Source: UPXZ01 sp964345395 (GTDB lineage: Bacteria > Bacteroidota > Bacteroidia > Bacteroidales > Paludibacteraceae). Taken from it: a stretch of DNA of 64,000 nt. The translations under genes were made by a program, and so were the position numbers. Every line of letters begins with the position of its first letter. The stretch's first letter is position 1. The stretch is from positions 13,489 to 77,488 of the forward strand of contig CAYFRA010000001.1 in assembly GCA_964345395.1 (NCBI GenBank). Direction: 5' to 3'. This document shows, piece after piece, positions 33,979-42,845 of the stretch. The notes beneath the pieces were generated by a model. It had not been told where the DNA came from. It made no database searches and saw only the letters and a program-made list of their open reading frames with translations.

Positions 33979-35187
33979 ATGCGAATACTACACACTTCTG
34001 ATTGGCACTTGGGCAAACGATTAGATTATTTTAGTCGGCACGAAGAGCAAAAATGGGTGCTGGATGAGATATGCAACATTGCCCAAGAGCAAAAGGTTGA
34101 TTTGATAATTGTTGCAGGTGATTTGTTTGACACTTTCAATCCTCCAATTGAGTCAACTGAGCTGTTATACAAAACTTTGAAAAAATTGACTAACAATGGA
34201 AAAATTCCCGTAATTGCTATTGCTGGCAATCACGATTCGCCCGATAGAGTGAATGTTGCTGATGTATTGGCTCGTGAAAATGGGATTATCTTTATAGGAC
34301 ATCCTACAGATAAGGTGGCGATTTTTGAGGTAGAGGAGGGTTTCAAAGTAAGTAAAACAGATGTAGGGTTTTTACAAATAGATATACCTAAGTATAATTA
34401 TCCTGTTCGGATTTTTCACACTGCTTTTGCCAACGAAGCGCGACTAAAAGAATATTTTGGAGAGGATAAACAACAATCGCTACAAGATAGTTTGAGTAAA
34501 AAGTGGTCGAATCTCGCTCATATGTACGCTGATAATAGCGGTGTAAATATTCTCACTTCTCACCTATTTATTTCCAAACAAGGTGATAAACTGCCCGATG
34601 AACCCGAAGGCGAAAAACCTCTTAATGTAGGGACTGCCGATGTTATCTACTCAAACGCCATCCCGCAATCCATTCAGTACGTAGCAATGGGACACCTTCA
34701 TCGATTTCAAGATGTAGGTGTGCATCAGCCTGTTGTATATACTGGATCACCTTTGGCTTACTCTTTTGCCGAAGTTAATCAGCAAAAATATGTAGCGATA
34801 GTGAATATTGAACCTGATAAAGAGGCAAAAATAGAAAAAGTAGCATTGAAAGCAGGACGCTCGCTTCACCGAGTTAGTTTTCAGAAAGTTGATGAAGCTG
34901 TGAATTGGTTGCAAAATAATCCCAATACGCTGGTTGAACTAACAATTGAGACAGAAACATTTTTGAAAGCTGAAGAGAGAAAAAAGATTTATCAAAATCA
35001 TGATGGGATTATATATTTGATACCAAAACTGAAGAATGCTGACAAAACTGAAGCTAACAGCCGTAAGTCGATTGACTTGAATAAAGACATCAACACCCTT
35101 TTTGTGGACTATTTCAAATCTAAGCATGATGGGATTGAGCCTAACAAAGAGATAATTGATTTGTTTAACGAAATTTTAAACAACTGA
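33979..35187 (+). CDS. sbcD: exonuclease SbcCD nuclease subunit
   Basis: Mre11-type nuclease that with SbcC cuts hairpins and processes double-strand break ends. 402 residues. Phosphoesterase motifs in order: HTSDWHLGKRL, IIVAGDLFDTFNPP, IAIAGNHDSPDRVNVA, and VAMGHLHRFQDV, followed by the capping domain. The stop is 1 bp before the sbcC start, so the two are co-translated. Nearest promoter is not clear by eye. Confidence 0.95.
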   Translation: MRILHTSDWHLGKRLDYFSRHEEQKWVLDEICNIAQEQKVDLIIVAGDLFDTFNPPIESTELLYKTLKKLTNNGKIPVIAIAGNHDSPDRVNVADVLARENGIIFIGHPTDKVAIFEVEEGFKVSKTDVGFLQIDIPKYNYPVRIFHTAFANEARLKEYFGEDKQQSLQDSLSKKWSNLAHMYADNSGVNILTSHLFISKQGDKLPDEPEGEKPLNVGTADVIYSNAIPQSIQYVAMGHLHRFQDVGVHQPVVYTGSPLAYSFAEVNQQKYVAIVNIEPDKEAKIEKVALKAGRSLHRVSFQKVDEAVNWLQNNPNTLVELTIETETFLKAEERKKIYQNHDGIIYLIPKLKNADKTEANSRKSIDLNKDINTLFVDYFKSKHDGIEPNKEIIDLFNEILNN

Positions 35188-35188
35188 T

Positions 35189-38100
35189 ATGATACCATTA
35201 AAACTAACAATCGAAGGTATTTATTCTTACCAAAAGCGACAAACAATTGATTTCACATCGCTCGTTGATGCTGGAATTTTTGGAATTTTTGGTGGTGTTG
35301 GGTCTGGAAAATCATCAATTTTGGAATCTATCAGTTATGCACTTTATGGCGAAACTGAGCGACTCAACTTGCAAGATAAACGCTCATATAATATGATGAA
35401 TCTAAAATCTGACAGGGCATATATTGAATTTGATTTTATCAACCACAGCGACAAAACTTACCGTGTAACCCGAGAGTTTAAACGTAACAGCAAAAGATTT
35501 GATGATATACGAACACCTACTGTACAGTTTTATGAAAAAACAGATGATTCATGGTTACCTCTCGAACATTGCAATGCAGAAGAGTTGGTTGGTTTGAATT
35601 ATAGAAACTTCAAACGCACCATCATCATACCACAAGGGCAATTCAAGGAGTTTCTTGAACTGGGTGGTGCAGCACGCACTACAATGATGCAGGAGATTTT
35701 TGGACTCGATCGTTTTGACCTTTACAGAAAAACAAGTAGTTTGTATAACTCCAATAAATCTGAGTTAGACCAAATCGAAGGGCAATTGAAAGAGTTTGAG
35801 TCAATCAATCGAGAAGAATTTGAGTCAAAAAAAATAAATTTCGAGCTTCTCAACTCATCGTTTCAAGAAGAGAGTTTGAAACATCAATTGTTAGACAAAA
35901 AAATTGAAAAACTTGAGAAAGCGAAAGAAAATTTTGAAAAACTAAATGAATACAAACTTAAGCACCAGAAATTAAGTGAGCAAAAAAATGAAATAGACAA
36001 CAAGAGCGAAGAATTGAACGAATATGAACGAGTTCAGAGTGTTTTCAAACTGCTGATTAGTGATTTTGACAAGGCAAGTAACGAGAAAAGCAAATTGCTA
36101 ACAAATCAAACCGAAAAGCAAAAGCTAATTGGAAATTTAACTGAGCAGCAAATCCTACAAAACGAAGCGTTAAAAAAGATTTTACCTTATTTTGAAACAT
36201 TGGTAGAAAAGCGAAAAAAGGAGGCAGACTTTGAATATCTAATTCAAATTTCGGAACACACGCAGAATTTGAACAAACTGAAAGATCGGATTCAAGGAGG
36301 GAAAGAATATGTCGAAAACACCGAAAAAGAATTGATTGAGAACCTTGAAAAGATAAAAAATTTAGAGAGCGAAATAGAGAGGTTAAAAGAAGAGAAATTT
36401 GATTCTAAATTATTGTTTGATCTTGGCAATTGGTATGCAATAAAAGAGGGATTAGATAGTCAGATAGCAGATTTAGAGAAAAAACTTGAAGAGAAAAAAA
36501 GCGAATTATCCAATTTAGAAAACAGTATCGAAAAGGAGAAAATTGATATCTTGAATTATGAACTGAATTTTCAGGAATCTAACAAATTATTAGATAAGCA
36601 AGAAGATAATTTCATCGAACAGAAAAGCGATTTTGAGGTGCAGAAGAAAATGGCTGATTATGCTTCAAAACTCTATGAAGGTAGCCCTTGCCCACTTTGT
36701 GGCTCAACCGAACACCCACATATTGCCAATATAGATGATGTGTCAGGGCATTTAAAGCTAACTGAGAATGAGCTAGAAAGAATCAAAACAGAACGCTTAG
36801 AGCTTGTAAACAAACTAAATTTGTCAAGAAATTTAGTTAAAGAAAAGAACAAAATAAATACTGAAATTGAAGAATATAGGTTGAATAAAAACGCCTTAAT
36901 CGAGGAATCCAATAGACATCTTAAAGCTTTTCTTTGGAATAATTTTGAGCCAAATGATAAACAAGGTTTTGAGAATAAAAAGAACAGCTCGATAGAGATT
37001 GAGGCAAAAATCGAAAAACTGAATAAGGAGTTAGCTCAATTTAGAAAATCAGGTGAAGAGATAGACGAAAAACACAAAAAATATAGCAAAGCATTGGATG
37101 AGCTCAAAAGAAAAGAGAGTGAATTAGATATACAAATTAGCACAAAAAAATCTTTACTAAAATCTATCGACTATGAAGAATATATGAGTTTTGAGGTAGT
37201 TGAGCTAAGCAATAAATTGACCGAGCTGCGTAATAAAAACAATGAGATAGAGAAACAACACCAACAAATCGACAAAGAACTCATTGAGTTAGATAAAAAT
37301 ATTTCAACTGAAAAAACTCTCATTTTAGATTTAGAAAATAGAATTAGTAGTCTCGAAAACTCACTGAAAAACTTAGAAAATGAGATTGACACAAATCTAA
37401 AAAAAGAAAATTTTGCCGATATAAATAGCGTATTGGTGGTGTTAAATAAAAACTTGGATAGAGTAAGTTTACGAAAAGAAATTGATGATTTCAAGTTGCA
37501 ATTTGAGTTGCTGAAAGATAAGATAAGAGATTTAGAAGTTCAATTGGAAAACGAGGCTTATGACGAGGCTATTTTTGAGCAAGAAAAGCAGATTTGGCAA
37601 GATTCTTTAGAACAATTAGAAACAACAAAAAAGAGTCTAATTAACTTGGAAGCAGAGGTTAAACGACTTAACAAAGCTTTAATAAAGAAATCGGAGCTTG
37701 AAAGCATACAAGAAAATCTGAAAAACCGCGACAACAATCTCAAAACAATTAGCAATTTATTCAAAGGTGCAGGCTTTGTTCAGTATGTTTCGTCTATCTA
37801 TCTGAGCCAGCTTTGCGACCATGCCAATGAGCGATTTCATCGGATGACACGCAATCAACTCAGCTTAAAGCTGAATGAGAATAATGATTTTGAAATCATC
37901 GACTACCTCAATGAAGGAAGAAGTAGAAGCGTAAAAACACTTTCGGGTGGGCAGGCATTTCAGGTCTCTCTATCTTTAGCCTTGGCTCTGGCAGAGAGCG
38001 TGCAAAGTCATGCAAAAGCAAAAAGAAACTTCTTTTTTATTGATGAAGGTTTTGGAACTCAAGACGTTGAGTCTGTAAATATTGTATTTGACACGCTGTT

Positions 38101-38227
38101 AAGTCTCAATAAAGAGAATAAAATAGTAGGAGTAATATCGCACGTAGAAGAGCTGAAAGAGCGCATCCCGCACACCCTTACCGTATTAAAAGATGAAGAA
38201 CGAGGTAGCTTGATTTACTTTGATTAG
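35189..38227 (+). CDS. sbcC: exonuclease SbcCD ATPase subunit
   Basis: Rad50/SMC-like ATPase partner of SbcD. 1012 residues. Walker A is FGGVGSGKSSI (about 33-43); long coiled coils fill roughly 180-490 and 530-840, on either side of the zinc hook CPLC at residues 501-504 (PCPLCGSTEHP); the signature motif is VKTLSGGQAFQVSLSLALAL and Walker B FFFIDEGFGTQD near the end. All ATPase and hook motifs are intact. Follows sbcD by 1 bp; its last 4 bp overlap the tail of a convergent YgbA_NO gene. Confidence 0.96.
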   Translation: MIPLKLTIEGIYSYQKRQTIDFTSLVDAGIFGIFGGVGSGKSSILESISYALYGETERLNLQDKRSYNMMNLKSDRAYIEFDFINHSDKTYRVTREFKRNSKRFDDIRTPTVQFYEKTDDSWLPLEHCNAEELVGLNYRNFKRTIIIPQGQFKEFLELGGAARTTMMQEIFGLDRFDLYRKTSSLYNSNKSELDQIEGQLKEFESINREEFESKKINFELLNSSFQEESLKHQLLDKKIEKLEKAKENFEKLNEYKLKHQKLSEQKNEIDNKSEELNEYERVQSVFKLLISDFDKASNEKSKLLTNQTEKQKLIGNLTEQQILQNEALKKILPYFETLVEKRKKEADFEYLIQISEHTQNLNKLKDRIQGGKEYVENTEKELIENLEKIKNLESEIERLKEEKFDSKLLFDLGNWYAIKEGLDSQIADLEKKLEEKKSELSNLENSIEKEKIDILNYELNFQESNKLLDKQEDNFIEQKSDFEVQKKMADYASKLYEGSPCPLCGSTEHPHIANIDDVSGHLKLTENELERIKTERLELVNKLNLSRNLVKEKNKINTEIEEYRLNKNALIEESNRHLKAFLWNNFEPNDKQGFENKKNSSIEIEAKIEKLNKELAQFRKSGEEIDEKHKKYSKALDELKRKESELDIQISTKKSLLKSIDYEEYMSFEVVELSNKLTELRNKNNEIEKQHQQIDKELIELDKNISTEKTLILDLENRISSLENSLKNLENEIDTNLKKENFADINSVLVVLNKNLDRVSLRKEIDDFKLQFELLKDKIRDLEVQLENEAYDEAIFEQEKQIWQDSLEQLETTKKSLINLEAEVKRLNKALIKKSELESIQENLKNRDNNLKTISNLFKGAGFVQYVSSIYLSQLCDHANERFHRMTRNQLSLKLNENNDFEIIDYLNEGRSRSVKTLSGGQAFQVSLSLALALAESVQSHAKAKRNFFFIDEGFGTQDVESVNIVFDTLLSLNKENKIVGVISHVEELKERIPHTLTVLKDEERGSLIYFD

Positions 38228-38559
38228 GAGCGGCGTATGGGCTTTTTGTTTTTTCTGAATTTATCTTTGGTGTAATGGATTAAAAAATCAAAAGGGTGAT
38301 AAATCAACATTCTGGGTGCCGAATATCGCATCACAACTCGTATTTGCTCACGCATTTCTAAATTGTAACAGTGAGTTGGACACTTAGCACAAGCACCCTT
38401 AGCATCGCCATATGGACATTTGTCCAATCTTAATTGGCTATAACGATATAAACTCTCACAATGTTCGCATAATTCACCACGCTTTTGATCATGTTTTTTC
38501 CAACAATAAAGTTGAATCATCTTACCAATGGTGTATTTTTCGTAATGAATCGATGACAT
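38224..38559 (-). CDS. nitrous-oxide-stimulated promoter family (YgbA_NO) protein
   Basis: A 111-residue cytoplasmic protein matching E. coli YgbA: MIQLYCWKKHDQK near the N-terminus, CEHCESLYRYSQLRLDKCPY, then CAKCPTHCYNLEMREQIRVV and MRYSAPRMLIYHP. Eight cysteines in paired CxxC and CPxxCY motifs suggest a metal centre. In enterobacteria the gene responds to nitric oxide or nitrosative stress; the biochemical role is not settled. Lies 5 bp after the MerR-type regulator gene on the same strand and shares 4 bp with sbcC tail to tail. Confidence 0.9.
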   Translation of the reverse strand: MSSIHYEKYTIGKMIQLYCWKKHDQKRGELCEHCESLYRYSQLRLDKCPYGDAKGACAKCPTHCYNLEMREQIRVVMRYSAPRMLIYHPFDFLIHYTKDKFRKNKKPIRRS

Positions 38560-38564
38560 AGGAT

Positions 38565-38900
38565 TTATTTCTCTTTTAACTCTTTGATAAGTTGATTGAG
38601 TTGAACTTTAACTGCCGAAAGGCGCTCAAACAACTCTTGCTCTATCTCAACCTCTGATTTACGATTAGTCAACTGCCTGCGAGCTCCTTCCAAAGTATAT
38701 GCTTTTTCCCTTGTCAGAAAAAGAATTTTTTTGAGCAAATTGATATCATCTTTTGTATAAAAACGAGTTTTTCGTTCACTCTGCTTTGGTTTCAGTTGGC
38801 GAAACTCTTTTTCCCAATAACGAAGATTAGAGATAGATATGTCAAGCATACGACTTACCTCACCAATTGAATAATAAATTTTATCAGGATTCTCTATCAT
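38565..38900 (-). CDS. MerR-family transcriptional regulator
   Basis: A 111-residue regulator: MerR helix-turn-helix IYYSIGEVSRMLDISISNLR, WEKEFRQLKPKQSERKTRFY with wing residues, a second helical segment, and a C-terminal coiled coil (about 80-111). It is cysteine-free and lacks a ligand domain, so it does not sense metals in the way MerR or SoxR do. Small MerR proteins of this kind are common in Bacteroidota next to the lytic transglycosylase gene, as here. It may control that gene or the YgbA_NO gene; target is inferred. Confidence 0.88.
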   Translation of the reverse strand: MIENPDKIYYSIGEVSRMLDISISNLRYWEKEFRQLKPKQSERKTRFYTKDDINLLKKILFLTREKAYTLEGARRQLTNRKSEVEIEQELFERLSAVKVQLNQLIKELKEK

Positions 38901-38923
38901 AATGCTATTTTATAAATAAGTTA

Positions 38924-40177
38924 TTAGACTATTTTCAACCGCTGACCTGGTCGGATTGTATTAGATTTCAACCCATTAGCTCTTTTGATTTTGACAACTG
39001 TAGTTTTGTATCTACGAGCTATTGTGCTCAAATTATCGCCCTTCCTTACAACGTGTACTCTACTTTTTGGTTTTACCTGTGCAACATTTAATGTTTTCGC
39101 ATCAATTTCATCTCTTCTTGCTATCAAAATGGAATCTTGGTAAGCCTTAATTTCATCCTCTCGCACAATAAAATGGGATATTAATTTTTGGGGCAAAACA
39201 AGAGGATAACCCTTGATATCACCTGGAATAATATCTTTGAAATATTGAGGATTGAGCAATCTGAGTTGTTCGATAGGATAATCCAAAACTTCTGCTATCT
39301 GTTTTAAGTGCATCCGTTCATTAATCATTATGGTATCAACCATTGATGGCATTTCTACGGTTGCAGGGCAAAGATTATGCTCTTTACTATAAGTCATTGC
39401 GTAGTTGGCTGCAATAAAAATGGGAATATATGAGCGAGTTTCAGCCGGTAAGAAATTATATATCTCCCAAAAATCTCGTTTGCCTCCCGAACGATTGATT
39501 GCTTTATTTACGTTACCAGGTCCACAGTTATATGCAGCCAATGCCAAGTTCCAATCTGAATAGATAGTATAAAGCTCCTTTAAATATTTCGCCGCCACGG
39601 CCGATGATTTTACTGGATCTCTTCGCTCATCAACCAAAGAATTTACCTCAAGACCATACATCTTACCCGTTGCCAACATAAATTGCCAAATTCCCGTAGC
39701 TCCAGCACGTGATACAGCTGTTGGGTTTAATGAAGATTCAATTATTGGCAAGTGTTTCAACTCCAAAGGCAATCCTTGTTTTGCTAATTCATGCTCGAAT
39801 ATCGGATAATAATAGTTGCTCAACCCCAAAAGATATTCCATCTGATTACGACGACTTACAGTGTAAAGCTCAATAAATGTTTTTACTGCAGGATTATAGG
39901 GCATCTCAATAATATGAGGTAATTTGCTCAATCTCTTCTTATACTGCTCTTCAGTTGTCGCTGGGTTAGGTTTTGAAACACAATTTGTGTTGATTATTTT
40001 GCTTTTTGACCACACGTGAAACATTGAATCCATACTTTGAGTAAAACCAACAGGTATTGAAGTGTTTTTCGCAATCAACTTGTTTTTATCATCATTTGGA
40101 TCATAAGGTTCGACTGCTGCAACTTTGAGCAGAAATAAACTTAAGACTAAGAGTAATATTAATTTTCTATCTATCAT
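38924..40177 (-). CDS. membrane-associated lytic transglycosylase with LysM (MltD-like)
   Basis: Cleaves peptidoglycan between MurNAc and GlcNAc with formation of 1,6-anhydro products. 417 residues. Signal peptide 1-21 (MIDRKLILLLVLSLFLLKV); goose-lysozyme-like SLT domain about 130-260 with the catalytic Glu in LPIIESSLNPTAVSRAGATG, IWQFM and AYNCGPGNVNKA; C-terminal LysM about 372-417 with VHVVRKGDNLSTIARRYKTT. A weaker LysM-like stretch precedes it. Downstream of parA-parB-DUF5683 on the same strand, 6 bp after DUF5683, an arrangement common in this phylum. Confidence 0.92.
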   Translation of the reverse strand: MIDRKLILLLVLSLFLLKVAAVEPYDPNDDKNKLIAKNTSIPVGFTQSMDSMFHVWSKSKIINTNCVSKPNPATTEEQYKKRLSKLPHIIEMPYNPAVKTFIELYTVSRRNQMEYLLGLSNYYYPIFEHELAKQGLPLELKHLPIIESSLNPTAVSRAGATGIWQFMLATGKMYGLEVNSLVDERRDPVKSSAVAAKYLKELYTIYSDWNLALAAYNCGPGNVNKAINRSGGKRDFWEIYNFLPAETRSYIPIFIAANYAMTYSKEHNLCPATVEMPSMVDTIMINERMHLKQIAEVLDYPIEQLRLLNPQYFKDIIPGDIKGYPLVLPQKLISHFIVREDEIKAYQDSILIARRDEIDAKTLNVAQVKPKSRVHVVRKGDNLSTIARRYKTTVVKIKRANGLKSNTIRPGQRLKIV

Positions 40178-40183
40178 AATTAT

Positions 40184-40924
40184 TTAAAAACGAATGCTAC
40201 ATTGCAAGCCATAAGCACTCTTCTTATTGGGTAAAACTTCAAACTGCGTGGGTGTAACTTGTATCGCTAAATCCGATTTGATATCAAAATCGTATAATTG
40301 AGCATCTACAAAGGCATCTAACATAACCAAAGCGTAATAACCTACAGTCAAAATCAAACTCAAATCTCGATAACGATGGAACTGATCCATACCTGATTTC
40401 AATCTGTTCTTAAATGTAGCTTCTCCGCCGGGAAATGACTCTAATGTATATCCTCGTGGTAATAGTTTCAGGTGGTAATTGGTTGTTGGGTCACTATCGG
40501 TAATATCAATATATCCTCGTTTGAAAGCCATATACCGATTTTGATTGTAATTGATAGCGTAGGCAAAACCCATAAATCCACCATAAACAATTGGCAGTTT
40601 ATAATATTTTTTGTTTACTATTTGCCCAAAACCAGGAATCAGAGCCCCCATCCATACTGAGCGCATCGGATCTGGTCTGAAGTAGTTTAGAGATAAAGTA
40701 TCAACAATTTGAATTTCCGTTGTTATATTGTCCTGATTATCATTATTTGTTGAATGAAAAAAGATTTGCTCAGACTCATCAACTTCAAAAATAAGCGGTC
40801 TGACCAAAGTATCTAAAAGAGCAGTAGTGTCTTGTTTTACTTTGATTGGTTTTACTTTTTTTTGAGCCGCATTTGGCAAAAGAAAAGCAAATAATAAAAT
40901 TGATATAATAGCTATCTTTTTCAA
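40184..40924 (-). CDS. DUF5683 domain envelope protein
   Basis: A 246-residue protein with a signal peptide (KKIAIISILLFAFLL, ending PNAAQ), a low-complexity linker, then the DUF5683 core: WMGALIPGFGQIVNKKYYKL, IVYGGFMGFAYAINYNQNRY and a second membrane-like stretch around LSLILTVGYYALVMLDAFVD. Two or three membrane helices are expected. Function unknown; conserved between parB and an MltD-type transglycosylase in Bacteroidota, so a link with cell-wall growth or division is suspected. The start is TTG at 40924; there is no upstream ATG. Confidence 0.85.
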   Translation of the reverse strand: MKKIAIISILLFAFLLPNAAQKKVKPIKVKQDTTALLDTLVRPLIFEVDESEQIFFHSTNNDNQDNITTEIQIVDTLSLNYFRPDPMRSVWMGALIPGFGQIVNKKYYKLPIVYGGFMGFAYAINYNQNRYMAFKRGYIDITDSDPTTNYHLKLLPRGYTLESFPGGEATFKNRLKSGMDQFHRYRDLSLILTVGYYALVMLDAFVDAQLYDFDIKSDLAIQVTPTQFEVLPNKKSAYGLQCSIRF

Positions 40925-40942
40925 GAAAGATTGTTTTGTTTT

Positions 40943-41812
40943 TTAAATTCGATCCATCAACTCCATAATCCTCAACAGCTCTTCATCGTTATTAAAAGAG
41001 ATACTTATTTTACCTTTCCCTTTTTGATTGACTGATAAATCAACTTTTGTACTAAAAGTTTTACTTAGCTGCGACTTCAACTCATCGAACTCTTTCAATT
41101 TTATAAAACTGTCTGAGTTTTTGATTTTTTTATTTTTGTCTTCTAAATTCAAATTTCTAACAAGATCTTCCACTTTACGAACTGAAAAACCGTTTTTCAG
41201 CGTTAGTGTATAAAGCTCAAGCTGTTTTTTAGGGTCTTCTAAACTTAAAATAGCTCGTGCATGTCCCATATCAATTTTTCTATCTTTCAAACCCATTTGA
41301 ATTTCAGCAGGTAATTGCAACAAACGTAGATAGTTGGCAATGGTAGCACGTTTTTTACCCACACGCTCACTAAGTCGTTCTTGCGTTAGGTCATACTCTT
41401 TTATTAATCTGTAGAAAGTAAGTGCTATTTCTATTGCATTCAAATCTTCTCGCTGAATGTTTTCAATCAGCGCCATCTCCATCACTTGATCGTCGGCGGC
41501 AGTTTTGATATAAGCTGGAATGCTTCTTAAACCAATTGACTTGGCGGCACGATAACGTCTTTCGCCCGCAATAATCATATAGGTATTGTCATCGTTTTTT
41601 CGCAATGTAATCGGCGATATCACACCAATCTCCCTAATTGAGCTTGCGAGTTCGGTCAAAGCCTCTTCATCAAAGTGCGTACGTGGTTGTCCTGGGTTAG
41701 GTTTTATTAAATCTATTGAAACTTCATTGATAGATGAAGAACCACTAACACTTGTTTCATCTATATCCATTAGTGCACCTAAACCTCTTCCTAATCCTAT
41801 TGTTTTTGCCAT
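40943..41812 (-). CDS. parB: chromosome partitioning protein ParB
   Basis: Centromere-binding CTPase that spreads from parS and, with ParA, moves replicated origins apart. 289 residues. N-terminal basic segment (KTIGLGRGLGALM), ParB/Srx domain with PNPGQPRTHFDEEALTELAS and YMIIAGERRYRAAKSIG (GERRxRA box), central helix-turn-helix (LTQERLSERVGKKRATIANY and LRLLQLP), and a C-terminal dimerisation domain. Directly after parA (9 bp), before DUF5683 (18 bp). Confidence 0.95.
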   Translation of the reverse strand: MAKTIGLGRGLGALMDIDETSVSGSSSINEVSIDLIKPNPGQPRTHFDEEALTELASSIREIGVISPITLRKNDDNTYMIIAGERRYRAAKSIGLRSIPAYIKTAADDQVMEMALIENIQREDLNAIEIALTFYRLIKEYDLTQERLSERVGKKRATIANYLRLLQLPAEIQMGLKDRKIDMGHARAILSLEDPKKQLELYTLTLKNGFSVRKVEDLVRNLNLEDKNKKIKNSDSFIKLKEFDELKSQLSKTFSTKVDLSVNQKGKGKISISFNNDEELLRIMELMDRI

Positions 41813-41821
41813 AATAAATAT

Positions 41822-42589
41822 TTATTTATTCAATCGTGTTAAAAGCTCATTAGCTAAATCCATATAGTTAGAAGCCCCGCGCGAATCGGGGTCAAATTGC
41901 AATATCGGCATCCCATGACTTGGAGCTTCGCTTAGTCGCACATTTCTATAAATAGCTGTTTCGAACACCAATTTATCAAAATGTTTTTTTACTTCTGCCA
42001 ACACCTGATTGGCCGAACGTAATCGATTGTCGTACAATGTAATTAAAAAACCTTCGATTTCTAATCTTGCATTGAGTCGCCCTTTGATAATTTTAATGGT
42101 ATTCAACAATTTGCTTATACCCTCCAATGCAAAATACTCACTCTGCACTGGTATAATGACTGAATCAGATGCTGTAAGCGCATTAACGGTAATAAGACCA
42201 AGTGAAGGCGAGCAATCAATCAAGATAATATTATAATCATTTTCGACAGCCTTCAACACATCTTTCATCCGATACTCCCTGTCGCTCATCTCAAGTAACT
42301 CAATTTCAGCCCCAACCAAATCAATATGCGATGGCAAAACATCTAAATTTTCAATTGCTGTGTGTTGTATGGCTTGCTCTACCGGCACACCATCTATTAT
42401 AGATTCGTAAATTGTAAATTCAAGTTTACGCACGTCTATTCCCAGTCCAGAAGAAGCATTTGCCTGAGGATCAGCATCTACCAAAAGTACTTTCTGCCCT
42501 AATTTTGCTAAAGATGCTGCTAAATTGATTGCAGTTGTCGTTTTTCCTACTCCCCCTTTTTGATTGGCTATCGAGATTATTTTTCTCAT
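41822..42589 (-). CDS. parA: chromosome partitioning ATPase ParA (Soj)
   Basis: P-loop ATPase that forms a gradient on the nucleoid and pulls ParB-parS complexes. 255 residues. The deviant Walker A is SIANQKGGVGKTTTAINLAA, with VLLVDADPQANASSGLGID, the switch NIILIDCSPSLGLITVNAL and PIVQSE-type IPVQSEYFALEGI. The start is ATG 42589; a TTG at 42598 lies in the same frame. Followed by parB, DUF5683 and mltD-like genes; transcribed divergently from the GldG-like gene. Confidence 0.96.
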   Translation of the reverse strand: MRKIISIANQKGGVGKTTTAINLAASLAKLGQKVLLVDADPQANASSGLGIDVRKLEFTIYESIIDGVPVEQAIQHTAIENLDVLPSHIDLVGAEIELLEMSDREYRMKDVLKAVENDYNIILIDCSPSLGLITVNALTASDSVIIPVQSEYFALEGISKLLNTIKIIKGRLNARLEIEGFLITLYDNRLRSANQVLAEVKKHFDKLVFETAIYRNVRLSEAPSHGMPILQFDPDSRGASNYMDLANELLTRLNK

Positions 42590-42640
42590 CTTATTCAATT
42601 AATATCCTGTTTTAAAACATATTTAAATCAATTCAATTTG

Positions 42641-42648
42641 CAAATATA
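42641..42648 (-). promoter_or_regulatory. candidate -7 element (TATATTTG) of parAB
   Basis: Exact TAnnTTTG match on the minus strand, 51 bp before ATG 42589; no good -33 box. Confidence 0.45.
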
Positions 42649-42806
42649 ATGAATTTATTTAAGCATTTCACTACACTTTCTCATGCTTTAACCTGCATTG
42701 TTGATAAGTTAGTTATTTTGTTGATAAGTTCAATTTGCCTAATGAATTATGTGAAAAACAATACAATTTTTATTTCTTTTCGTTTCTATAAATTCAATGC
42801 TTTCCT

Positions 42807-42814
42807 TATCTTTG
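42807..42814 (+). promoter_or_regulatory. candidate promoter -7 element (TATCTTTG) of the GldG-like gene
   Basis: Exact TAnnTTTG match, with TTTC (one mismatch to TTTG) 20 bp upstream at 42783-42786. Transcription would begin about 25 bp before the GTG start. Confidence 0.5.
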
Positions 42815-42845
42815 TGAAGTTTAATTAGATACAAACTACTCACAA

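Noticed and set aside
39708..39727. CACGTGATACA site in the mltD-like gene as a second parS
   Set aside because: The left arm does not match the palindrome; weaker than the site at 40008.
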